Source of the DNA: Sclerotinia nivalis
Lineage: Eukaryota; Ascomycota; Leotiomycetes; Helotiales; Sclerotiniaceae
DNA: 64,000 bases
Reading direction: 5' to 3'
NCBI GenBank assembly: GCA_029531795.1
Contig: JAPEIS010000006.1
Coordinates: 992,001-1,056,000, forward strand
The notes below the pieces were generated by a model that was not told the DNA's origin, ran no database searches, and was given only the letters and a program-made list of their open reading frames with translations. Below are positions 47,925 to 59,852 of the stretch, piece by piece (position 1 is the first letter of the stretch; every line of letters begins with the position of its first letter). Both the position numbers and the translations under genes were made by a program.

Positions 47925-49529
47925 CTACTCCACCGGCACAAAAGAAACCCGACAACCATTACTACTCTCCTTCGTAAAAACCTGCGTCGACAAACCCTCA
48001 AAACATTCATTCCTATTTTCACACACGCTAAACTCTTGCATCAACCTCGCCAGCACATACGAAACATCCGTCAAAACATTCTGCTGCGCAGGACAAATGC
48101 GTCTCCCACCCAGAAAAGGTATATAACCCCAATCCACCTTTCGACCTTCCCAACGATCGGGTTTAAATTCGAGAGCATCGGTTCCCCAGATATCAGGATC
48201 GATATGCATGGATCCAAATGCCATGTCGACTTGATCGCCTGCTTCTAGGAGGAATGGGGACGTGCCTTGTGGTCCGCCGCCGTGAGGGAGGATGGTGGGT
48301 TTGAGACAGGTTTTCCAGCTGCGGACTACGGGGCTGAAGATTCGGAGGGCTGGGTGGTGTTAATATGCTGGGTTGAGAGCTAGGAGTTGCGGTTTGACTA
48401 TGAAAGAGTAAAGGAGGATTGATAGATTACTTACTCTCACTAACAATATGCTGTAAACATTTCATCGATTTCAACTTCTCAAATGTTAATTTTTCCTCCC
48501 CAATACCCAATACTTCCTCTCTCGCCTTATTCCATTCATCAGGATGTCTTGGCAGTAGAAAAATAGCATTACTTGTGAGCACTGCAGCCGAATCTCGTGC
48601 CGGAAAATATATATGCATTAGCTCATTTCGAATGAAGAGTTTATCATCCGTAGCCTTGGCTAGTTCTCTCAAGAGAACATACTTATATGGAGTATCTGAA
48701 GAATCTTCTTCCTCTCGGCAATGTCTTCTTCGATATATTTATCAATGATAGCATGAACTCACTCACATTTTTTCCTCCAAGCCTTTTTATTCGGAGCAAG
48801 GAATCGAAATTTGCCAAGTAGGAATCGAGTGAGCATACCTCTCAAAGCATCATCGAAGAGCTCAGGAAGTCGTCGTGTAATAACATTACTTGTATCCGGA
48901 GTCAAAGAATTCGCCGATTTACCGAATATAAATTCCGTGGTGCTATCCAGATAAAGTGATTTGGAAAGCGGTTGCATATCAATCATTGATCCATCTCGAG
49001 GAATGTGATCGATCATTTTCCTCACATGATTTTCAAACGTCGAAAGTTCGGATACCTGAGCGCGACTAAAAATCGGATTGATGAATTGACGAGAAAGTTT
49101 CCAGCGTGCTCCATCTGTTGTCATAATTCCTTCACCAAGAAATGGTTTCGTAACTGCATAATTCATAGGTGCAGCGCCGAAATTTCCTACTTCGGTTGTT
49201 AAGATTGTTTGGATATTTCGGGAATCTTTGGTTACGTATTGTTTTGTGCCCCAGGAATTGGTTAGGACGGTTTTGCCGTAGTTGGAGAAGAGATAGGGGT
49301 CGATGTCTAACCAGATTCCTTCTTCCATGGCGTCGATTCGTTTGAGGAATAGATCGAGTCCGAATATGGGATCTTTGTGCCGATATCGTGTAGCGGGTTT
49401 GCAGCCAGCTTTGTACATGGCATAGCGGTAGCGAAGTAGATCTCCTATCACATATAGGGCGAATATACCTATGATGGATAGGGTGATGGAGTAGAGGTTT
49501 AGAGAAGTTGTGGGGAGCTCAATAGCCAT
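47925..49529 (-). pseudogene. Cytochrome P450 (CYP52-like), probably decaying
   Basis: Heme monooxygenase of the fungal alkane/fatty-acid hydroxylase type. An N-terminal membrane anchor (ITLSIIGIFALYVIGDLL) precedes the catalytic domain. The I-helix motif is ARDSAA, the ExxR motif is ETLR (made by splicing 48435 to 48349), and the heme loop is FLGGRRICPAQQ, with Ala in place of the last Gly. The reading breaks in the middle: after AWRKKCE comes TGA (48759-48761), the same frame goes on as VHAIIDKYIEEDIAER, and then a one-base shift near 48710 is needed to reach DSSDTPYKYVLLREL. A possible 62-nt intron (48705-48766, GTGAGT..AAG) would remove both faults and give 485 residues, but it would delete a conserved helix and has no clear branch point. 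So the gene is either decayed or saved by a new intron. Confidence 0.72.
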
Positions 49530-51347
49530 TGTTGCGGAATGGACGAGGATACTGGATGTAGTTTTGATATTTTATTGGAAGGTATAATCAAACCAAACAC
49601 TCCTTGAACAATCCAAGCTGGTTGAGTAGAGGGGACTTGTGATTGAGAAGTAGCTCAAGAAACACGATTAGAAAAGGGTGAATTTAAGCTACCTACCCAT
49701 TACCCTTCCCCATTATATCCCCACACAAAACCCAGCAGAAAGTAATCACTACTCACGCCATTTACCGTACACACTACTTTATTCCTTGTATTAAGACCCC
49801 GGTAAGACCCAACAGTTAGATATACCAGTCGACGCATCCTTCATGTACGGGTACATTCATGCATGCAAAAAACCAAAAAGACAATATGGATATCCTCAAA
49901 TTAATATGCAGTTATCCAATACAAAGTAGATCAAGTCCGTGCCACCAACCGATCACCAACAATACAACAGTCAAAGCCTTTTCCATTCGTCAAACTGTTC
50001 CAACAGTAAAAATAATCAAAACATATCCCCGTCCTTTCTTGTCATAATACAGGCGATTCAACTCCACACCAACATAATCTGCGTCATTTGTCTCATCTTT
50101 GATCTCGGGAAATGATGTTTGTGATACGGCTGCGTATTCTTTTTTCATGATTTTGCTTGTTTCTTAGAAACACAATGGATGTCAGGGACATGACGTTCTT
50201 GTAGATGAGAAATGCACAATCGTTTTCAATCAACAAGTGCCAATTTCATAAAAGCAAGAAACTGCCGGGCGTGAATAGAACAGTTATTTCCGCAAGCCAC
50301 TTCACGAGCTATATTCTCCCATCTCTCGGAATTGTCAGTTAGCATACGAGTGATCCCTGTTTACTCCACCCCATCCATATAACCCATTTCAACGTCTATT
50401 TCTCAATATAGTCGCATCTATGTCATCATATCTGCTCAATCTTTCCAGCATAAAGAGAACAGCTTATACTATTTCATAACTATAGGATTCATGGATGCGG
50501 GGGATGGAATTACAATTTCGAAAATGTACATAAGATCAGAGATGCTTATGGCGAAATATCATATATGAAGCTATGAAGTCATCATAATATATTTATAGAG
50601 ATGATCAATATAGCTATCTAGACATTCAGATCTTGATGATCTACAGAGATTCAAAGCGTGGTAAGATTATGGTTTTGAGAGAGGGGAGAGTGGTTTATGA
50701 GTTTATTTGCTTCATGAGCGAATTAAGCGGTTCATACATATATAATTCATCCTTCATTTTGGAAAAATATCCTCGAAAAATCAGAATAAGAACTACTCAA
50801 CATCTCGATTCCAAACTTCGAGTTGAGGAGGGAAAAAAGATGAGATGAGAGGAATATATAACCTTGTGGCTAGTGCTGCATTTAACAAATCTGAAGATAT
50901 AAAAACCTTCTAACCGAACAATATTTGTGTGAAGCAGGATATCAAACCGCCGATGGAATTAAAGAGAAAACCTTGATTCATTCTGCAAAACTAATTGGAT
51001 AAATTAATTATTCGAGCATTCACAATTTCTCATGTTATCCACCCCAGGTATAAGCTCTTTGCATTTAGCCAGTTCCTCAAATTCCCTTCAGACTTTCCAC
51101 AATACCCTACAGCTCACTAATTCTCCTATGTATCAATCCCATCATTCATCAGAGTCCACTCCACCTCCACCTCCACCTCCACAACCTCCATTTCACCCGT
51201 CATTTCTTAACGGCTTGCTTATGGTACTCTACTTTTCCCTGTATTGGATTATGGATTAGTGTCTTTCTTCTTTCCGTCTCCCATCAAACACTCCCTACGA
51301 ACCTCACACAACCCTAAAAACCAGTAAAGAAAAGAATGAAAGAAAAT
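49530..51347. other. 1.8 kb spacer
   Basis: No gene recognised. The short frames (49859-50047, 50633-50848, 51032-51259) lack domains. The first few hundred bases are the promoter side of the P450 gene. Confidence 0.45.
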
Positions 51348-52146
51348 TCATACATCATGACCATGTTTCTCAATCTTATCACCAACTATATGGACAGCTG
51401 CACTTGCTCGACTGCTGACTGGAGCTGCGGAATCTTTTGCTATGCCTTGTATTTGGAATGGTGTTAGCTGATTGCTTTTGTGTTTGATTTTTATATTTTG
51501 AATTTTGGGGGAATGGAGAGAGGAGAAGGAGTATGAGATATGGAAAGAAAATAAATGCCAAAAAAAAACCAACACACTCTTATTAACCTCCTCCCTCACC
51601 CCCATCCCCACAGCCCGCGTCTTCTCCAAAGCATATTTTCCCGTATGTCTGCAACACCAAAATCCATCAGTAAACAAACCTTCCCAATAATCCCCTACAA
51701 CGACAGGAGCATCCCTCAAACAACAAATTCCTCAAGAATCCATCCGCAATCCTCAAAAGAGCAAAACAGAAAGAATAAAAAGTAATTAAAGAAGGTATAA
51801 AGTATAGAGATGGAAAAGAACAATGGAGAGGGAGGGGAAGATGATGATATCGATGGGGAAGGAATGAATATTCTCGAATTTGTGATTTTTTGAGAGTGGG
51901 GGATTGAGAGAGGAGAAGAGGGGGAGAGGGGGAGAGGAAAGGAGGAGGAGGAGGAGAATAATAATATATAAAGTATGAATATACAAGAGAGAGGATGAAA
52001 AGTATATCCAAAAAAGATCCAATCATGAATTGAGAAATGCCTCATGAGGAATATCAAGCGGAGGAAGTGCAGTGTAGAAAATACACAAAGTCTGCATTGC
52101 ACAAAACAGGCAAAAGAGAAAAATGTACAAACTTGATGGTATCCAT
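51348..52146 (-). CDS. Small conserved-looking protein, 82 residues
   Basis: Coding blocks at 51714-51578 and 51445-51348 join through a GTGTGT..AAG intron to read APVVVGDYWEGLFTDGFW, then CCRHTGKYALEKTRAVGMG, and end with SSRASAAVHIVGDKIEKHG. The composition and the exact frame match across the intron argue for a real gene, but I do not recognise a function. There is no ATG in frame at the front, so a further exon is needed. The best candidate is 52146-52133 (MDTIK), joined through a 418-nt intron that contains a strong pyrimidine tract on the coding strand; it would give 82 residues. That first exon is tentative. The double Cys and the amphipathic C-terminal helix are the only features I can see. 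Confidence 0.5.
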
Positions 52147-53035
52147 ATTTGCGTGTACTTTCGTGTACTTCCGCGGATTATAATTTCGTGCCTTTCGAAT
52201 ATTTCCTCGCTCTCGTAACCTTACTTTAGTTTTAACTCATGTACAGAGTATCGGTAATCTAACCGAGATGGATGTGATTCGAGGTTGATGTTGAATATGT
52301 ATGTATTCCTTCCCTTATATCTTTTTTATTTATCGTAGACTGGTGGACACTAGGTATATATGTAAGAAACGAAGCTTTAGGAGTTAAAGAATGGAAATTG
52401 AAGGGATAATGTAAGTCTTGTGTTGTAAGGTTATATTACAGATAAGTAGAGTATGTGAGGATTTTATAAACATTTTTCTTCTCCTTCCCCCCCTTCCACA
52501 CTACACACTCGCCTTCTTCTCCGTCCATTCTCACTCTGTCACTCTGTCACAATATATCTTTCCTAATCATTCATTTACTTCCTCCCTCTTTCCTTCCTTC
52601 CCCATCTTCGAATATCGATTCCAACTTCCATAACTTATATACATCGAGAAGTTATCTCTACTCTCACCCAACTCAAAACAATCTCCCCTTATCTCAATTC
52701 AACTCATCTCATTTTTAATCTTTCCTCACTCAAAACAATCTCCTCTCATTCAAAACAATCTTACCCTACCTATCTTATCCCATCTTACCAAATCCCACCC
52801 CTCAACACCAAAAACCGATCTTCTTCCCTTTCCAAATACGCAGATTTCTTAATTACTCTCTATCTATTTAAAGTTAATGAATAAACATTTATTCAAACAC
52901 TCAAACACAACAATCCTCGCACCATCCCATCCTATTAAAACGAACAAACCTCCAACCTCTCAATCCAATCTCCAACCCCAAACCTCTTAAATAAAAATCT
53001 CCTCAATCATTTAATTTTTCTAATTTGTATAATAT

Positions 53036-53059
53036 CATCCCATCCCATCCCATCCCATC
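53036..53059 (+). repeat. (CATCC)n microsatellite
   Basis: Four copies of CATCC and a partial fifth, in the pyrimidine-rich tract. Confidence 0.9.
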
Positions 53060-53276
53060 ATTTCATTATTTTATTACCCTATCCCATCAAAATAATCTAT
53101 ACTATATAAAACCAAAAAAAAAACCCCCCCAAACATCCATCTTTCTTCCTTCCCCTCCTTCCCTTCCCCTTCCCCCCTCCTTCCTTCCCCCCACCCCCTA
53201 ACACCCCCTCGCACTCTCCTTCCCCAAAACAATCAAACTAATATCCCACATCATCCCACATCATTTCATCATACCC

Positions 53277-53304
53277 CATCCATCCATCCATCCATCCATC
53301 CATC
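53277..53304 (+). repeat. (CATC)7 microsatellite
   Basis: Seven perfect CATC copies in the same tract. Confidence 0.9.
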
Positions 53305-53344
53305 CCTCAGATTTAGATTCAGATACAAAATCAACATTTTTTCC

Positions 53345-53370
53345 AAAAAAAAAAAAAAAAAACCCCCCCC
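53345..53370 (+). repeat. A18 followed by C8 homopolymer pair
   Basis: A run of 18 A directly followed by 8 C ends the pyrimidine-rich tract; the length is likely variable or error-prone. Confidence 0.8.
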
Positions 53371-54229
53371 AAAAGCGAAACGAAACGAAAAACGAAATGA
53401 ACAATTCAAAAACATCACCCCGGCGAAAAATCAAATCACACCAATTATTACTTCATTTCATTTCATTTTATACATTGTACTGTATTCCATTATACCGTAT
53501 AGTCTCGCATCGCTATCACCTAAAAAGGAGTTATAGACATTCCACTTTTTATTTCCTACTTCCTTCCCACTCCCGAATTCATTCATCCTCATGCCGACGT
53601 AAACATAAACGCATACGATAAATAGCGCGTGGGAACAATACCACTTATCAATTGCTCCCCACTCCTCCCGGAGACGTGAGTCCTAATCTAGACATAATCA
53701 ACAACATGTATGAATCTGTGTGAATCCTGAGGGTAATCACTCAAGATTAATCGATGGAATAAAATTGTGCCCCCACCCTACCCTCAAACCCACAAAACAC
53801 CTAGCCCCCCATCCTACCCACCCATCCCAGGTTGGACCCAAGTTAGAAACACGAAAGAATCCCTCCAAATCCACCATCAACTTTCACCCAAAGCGCCAAG
53901 AAATGCGTATATACAAATAATACACCTTTACTATCCCCACTTCCCCCTCGCTTAAGAAAAAGATATCTATGTACCATGAAGGCAATCAATCATAATGCAT
54001 TCAGTCCATTCCAAAACCGATTGGTGTACGAAAAATGATTCGTAATGAAATGGGTATGTTCGTCCATAATTAAACCTTGCCCACTCCTAAACTCCATTTT
54101 CCCAATGATCGGATGTGTCAATGTTCGCTCGCTGACCTCTATTTGAATTCTTCGTATGCCTGGTATCCTCAAGATGATAGCTAATGAGGTGCTCTAAGAT
54201 ATTGGGCTACGTGAAACTCGATATGAGTA

Positions 54230-56236
54230 CTATGGAAATACTGGGAACTGCTGATCATCTAACACTTCGTCATCATCAGCGTCGTTTTCCTCATTATTTA
54301 GCCCAGTAGCGTTCATCATGCCAGTCATTGTTTGGTCGTCATCAGGGTCTGGAATAGTTGGTGCATCCATACCCTGATCAATAACAACATCATCTTCGTC
54401 CTCGTTGCTAATTGGTCGTTCATCTCGAATTAAAAAATTACGTAGACCATTCACACCAGGTCCGGAGAAGACACAAAAAACATTGCGTTGATGTTCATTG
54501 AATTCTATGAATTGTCAATAAATAAAAGACAAGTATGAGAAGGAAGTAATTTACCTGCCGGGGCATCTCTGCAGAACTGTTCGAGATCCTGTCGAAGAAA
54601 AGCGTGAACACCAGTCAAACTCAGATGAGTCAATTTCGGGCAATTCCTAAGTAGTAAAATTATGCTCTATGTTGTCATTAGCAATAAGCCATCAATCATG
54701 TTAATCCTCCACTTACCGAAAGTGTTAAATGAGTACAATAGCTAAGATGTACTCTTTCTAAACAACTTCCAGTATAGGATGCATCGTCGATATGATGTCC
54801 TCGGTGACCTAATTGTCGTTGTTTTTGCGCGATAGCTAATGCGATAACGCTCTCATCTGTAATAGCCGAACACTTGACTAGACCAATACGCCTTAATTTT
54901 GGGAGTGTGGCTAGCTTTGTGACGGATGCATCTGTGAGGTGAATACAACAACCTAAATCGATATAACGAATACGATTGCAGGCTTGAACAAGTTTGATAA
55001 CGGCAGTGTCAGTGATTTGTCCACAATGTCCAAGGTGGAGATAGTGAAGATTTTTTCCAAGCCTGCTAATGGAATTGACCGCATGGTCCGTCAAGAGTCT
55101 ACATTTTGCAAACACTAAATTCCTCAGTCTTGGAGCAGCAGTAATGATCTTTTCGACGGCAGCATCTGTGAGACGATGACAGCTTGTGAGATCCAATATC
55201 CGTAAATGATCAAATGTCGCTTTATGTGGTAGGTTGAGAAATGCCATATCGGTAATCAGTTCACAATTCGCCAATCGAAGTTCTCGAAGAGCGTTTCCAT
55301 TTGTGAGCAGAGAAGTGACTGGGTCGTTTCCAATAGATTTACATTGGTGGAGATCGATTTCGAGAATGTTATGGCAATTTTCAGCGAATGCCATGATGGC
55401 TCTGTCGTCCAACTGCTCACATTCATTCAATTTAAGCTAAATTTATGTCAGTATAGATCTTGAATCAACCTATGCTAACTTACACGTTTAAGGTGGGGGC
55501 AACTTTCTGCCACTTTCACCATAGATTCAGAGGTAATTCCAACGCATTGTGATATATTCAAACCTTGTAATCGACGACAGTGCTCCGCCAAAGTGAACAT
55601 AGAAGTATCGGTGATTTGTTTAACTCCAGAAATATCAAGAGCAAGTAGGTGACTATTATCGGTAATGAGTCCAGTCAATCCGCTATCTGAGATACCCTCG
55701 CAGTTGGTTAATGTTAATCGTTCCACTCTTGTGCATACGGAAAGAGGTTGAACGGTTCCATCACTGACGCGATCTGCTAAAATGGCCAAATTCAATCTTT
55801 TGATGAAATCTCGATATGCGAAGTAGGGGTTCTCCAAAGTAAGTGTGTTGCAAATGTGCCCAAGTTTCGGAAATGTCGAACATGCGGGTCGGTGCCATAA
55901 TAAATCAACACTGTTCCTAGCCCATTTTTTAGATACTCGCATGCAAGATAAAAGGTCGTTTGGATGGGCGAGTTTTGAGAATATGTTGATGAGAACTTCT
56001 GCGGGCAGCCTGTTCGATGCCGATACGCACGTCTCTGTAACAGCCATATCTTGAAAAGTTGGCACGCCGATTGAAGACTGCGAATCATTATTGCCGGTAA
56101 AGAAATCGGATTCTTCATAATCAGCACGCGCGGGTGAATTACTTGTAGATGAATGCGAATCATCACCCATCTCAGGAGTCGCACGAAATGGAAATCCGGA
56201 GTTAATGAGAGGCATCCTAGGAGGTCGACTCTTCAT
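54230..56236 (-). CDS. grr1: SCF ubiquitin-ligase F-box/LRR protein Grr1
   Basis: Substrate receptor of the SCF E3 ligase: the F-box binds Skp1 and the leucine-rich repeats bind phosphorylated targets such as cyclins and nutrient-signalling proteins. Four exons: 56236-55484, 55436-54717, 54666-54555 and 54504-54230; 619 residues with consistent phases. The F-box spans about residues 75-117 (NRLPAEVLINIFSKLAHPND, then LLWHRP). It is followed by a long array of about twelve cysteine-containing LRRs, recognisable from repeated LxLxxCxxITDxxV units (LDLTSCHRLTDAAVEKI, LHLGHCGQITDTAVIKL). The tail FNEHQRNVFCVFSGPGV and an acidic end (ENDADDDEVLDDQ) also match Grr1/GrrA. An upstream in-frame ATG at 56299 would add 21 hydrophobic residues; I prefer 56236 (MKSRPPRMPLINS). 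No lesion. Confidence 0.94.
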
Positions 56237-57860
56237 GGTGAATGAATGAAGGGAGATTATGTGGTGAAGTATTTGATTGAGGACGAAGCAATGGAGCAAT
56301 AGCCGGATGGCTTTACTAGGATTCGCGATATATTTTTGATGCCCTTGATGAATCGATATTAAGTTGAATGTCGTTCAAGGGGGTGGGTGGAATGAGAAGG
56401 TTTGCTGACAATTGTGGATTGGCTCAGCCTCGTCGATATCATGGGAGATTTTCCCAGAATTTGAAAGGCAAGGAAGGGAAGGTTAAAAATGTCGCGAATT
56501 TTCCTAGATTATAGGTATAATTGTAATGACGAAGTTGATTTCCATTTGCTGATAAATTATTCTCTGGAAGAGGTTTGTTTGTTTGTTGAATTTGCCAGGG
56601 AAAATGAGCGATGGAACACAATATTTGATGTGTTGTGTTCTATTCTCGTTTTAAGTTTCAAGACTCTAAATTGGTTTGGTTGCAGCAAGTATCCAGTACT
56701 TCCGTTCTGGACGTCGTGTTACAGGTTGTTAGCGGGAGGACTGTGCTAAGCTTTGAGGTAAGAAGAAGGTGATGATGGGTGATGATGGGTGATGATGGAA
56801 ATGGTAAAGTATCATTAATATCATTAGTAAGCCAACTTTTGCGATTTTACGCGGGGCAGCATTTAGATATATATATATATATATATATATATCTTCCTCA
56901 ACGAAAAGCATTACAATCATTATAATTAAAAAGATATTTATATCCCTACTCCCATCATAAAAGAAATTTCCAATCTCATAATTCCAAATCTAACCAATTA
57001 CTAAGTACCTACGAAGTACTTTATCAACAAATCATCTACAATCCTGAACTCCTTGTAGTGATGAAAACCATTCAAGGTGCATATCAACCTATCAAAAACA
57101 TCCTATCAAAACCATCTAGTCTATTTATAGATTAGATGTGAATGTACAATCTGGAACTGAGCAATATGATTCCTTGAAATCTTTGGGGAGCTTCGAGAAG
57201 GATATATGTCGGTGGAACTAGACCTTGCACTATCCTGATTGTTAGATTGTTAGATTGTTAGGATGTTCAGGCAAAATAGGAGGAGTCTTTTGGATCCTTC
57301 TTTGGTGAATAGTAAGTACCTAGAAGAACACTTATTTCATTGGATTACAAAGCAGTGAAAAGTCTCTTTCTTGGGTTCATGACATCAGGAAAAGGCCTAT
57401 CCAGTACTTAGAGGTTAGAGGCTAGAGATTAAGAGAATTAGAAGTTCAAGACATTATCTAGATCTAAATGCTGAAAGTATGCAAGAGCTAAAAGAGAGCT
57501 TCACGAACTACTTCACTCTTCGAATTATCTTATACAAAAGACCTAATTCAATGTAATATACCTAGGTAGGAATGAAACACACATTCAAATTCAATTGTAA
57601 TACTAAAGATCTAAAAGATCATGAACCTTCGAATCCAGACAATATAAATCCTTGCAAGCCATCAACAATTTATCTCAAAATTTTAGCTTTTCCCCAGATT
57701 CCACTAAAGCTTAGATACCTACCTAGTACCAGTCAGTATTCCGTACGCGAGCTCCATCATCAAATCAGACCATCGTCACAAAACAACCCCTCATTCCTCA
57801 TTCCCTATCCTCTACCTCTACCTCTACCTTTAAAACGCACACCACAACCACCCATCCAAA
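56237..57860. other. Divergent spacer, Grr1 / Aim18
   Basis: 1.6 kb between two divergent starts. It holds tandem GGTGATGAT repeats (about 56769-56799), an AT microsatellite and short direct repeats of ATTGTTAG near 57239-57262. No gene seen. Confidence 0.5.
56867..56892 (+). repeat. (AT)13 microsatellite
   Basis: Perfect AT dinucleotide run of 26 bases. Confidence 0.9.
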
Positions 57861-58964
57861 ATGTCCTTCCTCCCTCGAACCTCCCGCATCCTCCACACTC
57901 TCCCACGCCCACAATCCCAATGCCTCACCCCAATCCGCATCCGTCTCCGCACCCTAACCAGCAAACCCAGCACCCCCCAACTCGACCCCATCTCCCTGCA
58001 CCGCCTCGAAGCCACCCAGCGCGCCCACTACAAACGGCGCACCATCTATTCCGCCACCGGATTTCTGGTCGGGATGATCTGTATATGGGTAACCGCAACC
58101 TCTATCGACATCTCCCCTGCCAAACTCGACAGTTCGCGACCGCACGACTCCCTCTCAGCCGCTACGCAAGTAATCATACAAAAACCCGGTGAAAACAATT
58201 CCCACGAAGAAGAAACCGAACTCATCCCCACAGGAACAAGCACAATCCCCACCTTCCCAAAGTACATCCAATATTCCCCCTCCCCCTCCTCCCCAAAAGA
58301 AACCTACCAACTCCTCGGTCTCGGCATCCGCACCGTCTCATTCCTCAGTATCCAAGTCTACGTCGTGGGGCTCTACATAAGCAGCTCCTCAATCACCTCA
58401 CTCCAATCCTCACTCTTGCAAAAAGCCGCTCCGGGCGGGGCATCCACGCTCGTCGCTGGAGAAAAAGACGATTTAAAAAAAATGCTGATGCATGAAACAC
58501 AAGGCGAAGAAATCTGGAACGATATATTAAAAAATGCGGGGGTGAAAACAATCATTCGCATAGTACCGACGCGCAATACGGATTTTCATCATTTGAGAGA
58601 TGCATGGGTGCGCGGATTAACGGCGCGAGCGCAGAGAAATAGAGAGGAATTCGGAGATGAGGTGTTTGGGAAGAGTATTGCGGAGTTTAAGGCGTTGTTT
58701 AATAGGGGGAGTGTGCCGAAGGGGAGGGAATTGTTGCTGAATAGGGATGCGAAGGGCCTTTTGAGTGTTTGGTATGAGGATGGGAAGAATGGGAGTCAGA
58801 GGCTTGGGGAGGTAGTGGATGAGAGGATTAGTAGGGGCATTTGGTTAGGGTATTTGGCGGGTGCACAGGTTAGTAGTGAGGAGGCTAGGAGGAATATTGT
58901 GGAGGGGGTTATGGGGTTCGTAGAGAGACCGGTTGGGACGGTGGAGGGGCAGGTTCATGTATGA
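57861..58964 (+). CDS. aim18: Mitochondrial chalcone-isomerase-fold protein Aim18-like
   Basis: Single exon, 367 residues. The first 40 residues are basic with no acids (MSFLPRTSRILHTLPRPQSQ and on), a good mitochondrial targeting signal. A membrane segment follows near residues 65-82 (YSATGFLVGMICIWVTATSI). The C-terminal 220 residues match the chalcone-isomerase-like fold of yeast Aim18/Aim46: LLGLGIRTVSFLSIQVYVVG, then RIVPTRNTDFHHLRDAWVRG, and GRELLLNRDAKGLLSVWYED. Aim18/Aim46 sit in the inner mitochondrial membrane facing the intermembrane space. They bind heme and are not isomerases. The Arg in VPTRNTDF is the position equivalent to the conserved catalytic Arg of plant enzymes. Codon use shifts from C-rich in the first half to G-rich in the second. 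Confidence 0.9.
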   Translation: MSFLPRTSRILHTLPRPQSQCLTPIRIRLRTLTSKPSTPQLDPISLHRLEATQRAHYKRRTIYSATGFLVGMICIWVTATSIDISPAKLDSSRPHDSLSAATQVIIQKPGENNSHEEETELIPTGTSTIPTFPKYIQYSPSPSSPKETYQLLGLGIRTVSFLSIQVYVVGLYISSSSITSLQSSLLQKAAPGGASTLVAGEKDDLKKMLMHETQGEEIWNDILKNAGVKTIIRIVPTRNTDFHHLRDAWVRGLTARAQRNREEFGDEVFGKSIAEFKALFNRGSVPKGRELLLNRDAKGLLSVWYEDGKNGSQRLGEVVDERISRGIWLGYLAGAQVSSEEARRNIVEGVMGFVERPVGTVEGQVHV

Positions 58965-59211
58965 AGACTCGCTTGGATTTTAATGTATTGTATTGTATTG
59001 CATGCTTGTATGATTATGGTTATAATGGCATGAAACGGATGGTATGGTATATCACAAAACAAAAACAAAGCAAATTATTTTTCATGTATCATATTCTCCA
59101 TTCAGTCCTTTAAACCCATCAAAAGAAATATTCTATAGCGATCATCCCATCACGCAATTAATCAATTTCCCTAACCCGATATCCTCTCTTCCACAGCTTA
59201 CACAGCATTCC

Positions 59212-59852
59212 TTAAGCTACAATAGCATTCAACTCCCTCAACTGAGCCTCTAACTCCTTCTTGTTCTTCGCTTGCAAATCCGAGTTGCCACCGACGTGTT
59301 TCTGGGCGATGAAGATGTTTGGGACGGAGCCTTGGTTTGTTTTTTCTTTGAGGTAGGCTTGGATTTCGGATCCGTCGTCTGTGGTTGTGTTAGGAAAGTG
59401 TGGGAGGTAAGAGGGGAAAAAATATGGGCGTAGAGGTAGAGGGAAAGGAAAAACTCAAAGGGTAAACATACCAACTTGATCCAACTCAATGGAAAAGTAA
59501 TTAGCCTTCAAATCATTCAAAAGCTTCTTGGTAGCGTTGCAGTATTGGCAGTAAGATTTACTGAATACGACTATACATCGGTTTTGTTAGCTATCTCGTA
59601 ATATATATTTCTCATCCTTAATTGCATAGCCACATCCCAATCATAGGAAGTCTTAAGTAGTACATCTCACTCGAGAAGCCCTCATCCGCAACATCATCAA
59701 GTACCTCATTACAGCTTTATGATATTCCAAGAAAAGGAGGGGTAACACGGAGCATAACAGAATCAGAAAATGAAAATGAAAGTGAAAGTGAAAAACATAC
59801 CAACAGCATTCTCAGCAATAATGCTCTCAGCCTTTGTTTGAGCAGCAGACAT
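59212..59852 (-). CDS. Dithiol glutaredoxin
   Basis: Glutathione-dependent thiol oxidoreductase that reduces disulfides and mixed disulfides. Three exons: 59852-59801, 59570-59472 and 59378-59212; introns 59571-59800 (230 nt, long for this window) and 59379-59471; 105 residues, the usual length. The active site is CQYC at residues 25-28, within [11 protein letters not shown]; most relatives have CPYC. The cis-Pro loop GSVPNIFI and the glutathione-binding HVGGNSDL follow as expected. Upstream of ATG 59852 the same frame stays open for about 21 codons after a TAG and reads LPIINFVRRFFTTTPISAAR, which looks like a mitochondrial presequence but has no ATG. The 105-residue cytosolic form is the safe call. 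Confidence 0.92.

Larger units (their letters stand above)
52147..54229. other. 2.1 kb spacer with an 850-bp pyrimidine-rich tract
   Basis: From about 52480 to 53340 the plus strand is dominated by C and T, with repeated TCTCATTTC- and CCCATCC-like words and microsatellites. Such CT-rich tracts are usual just upstream of strongly expressed fungal genes or in their leaders, but no plus-strand gene begins here that I can support; ATG 53397 opens only 74 codons. It lies downstream of Grr1. Confidence 0.4.

Noticed and set aside
51667..52102. Proline/serine/leucine-rich frames of 119-128 codons on the minus strand
   Set aside because: Products of the CT-rich tract, which is open in all three frames; no domain.
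57572..58192. 206-codon proline-rich plus-strand frame
   Set aside because: Overlaps Aim18 in another frame; explained by its C-rich codon use.
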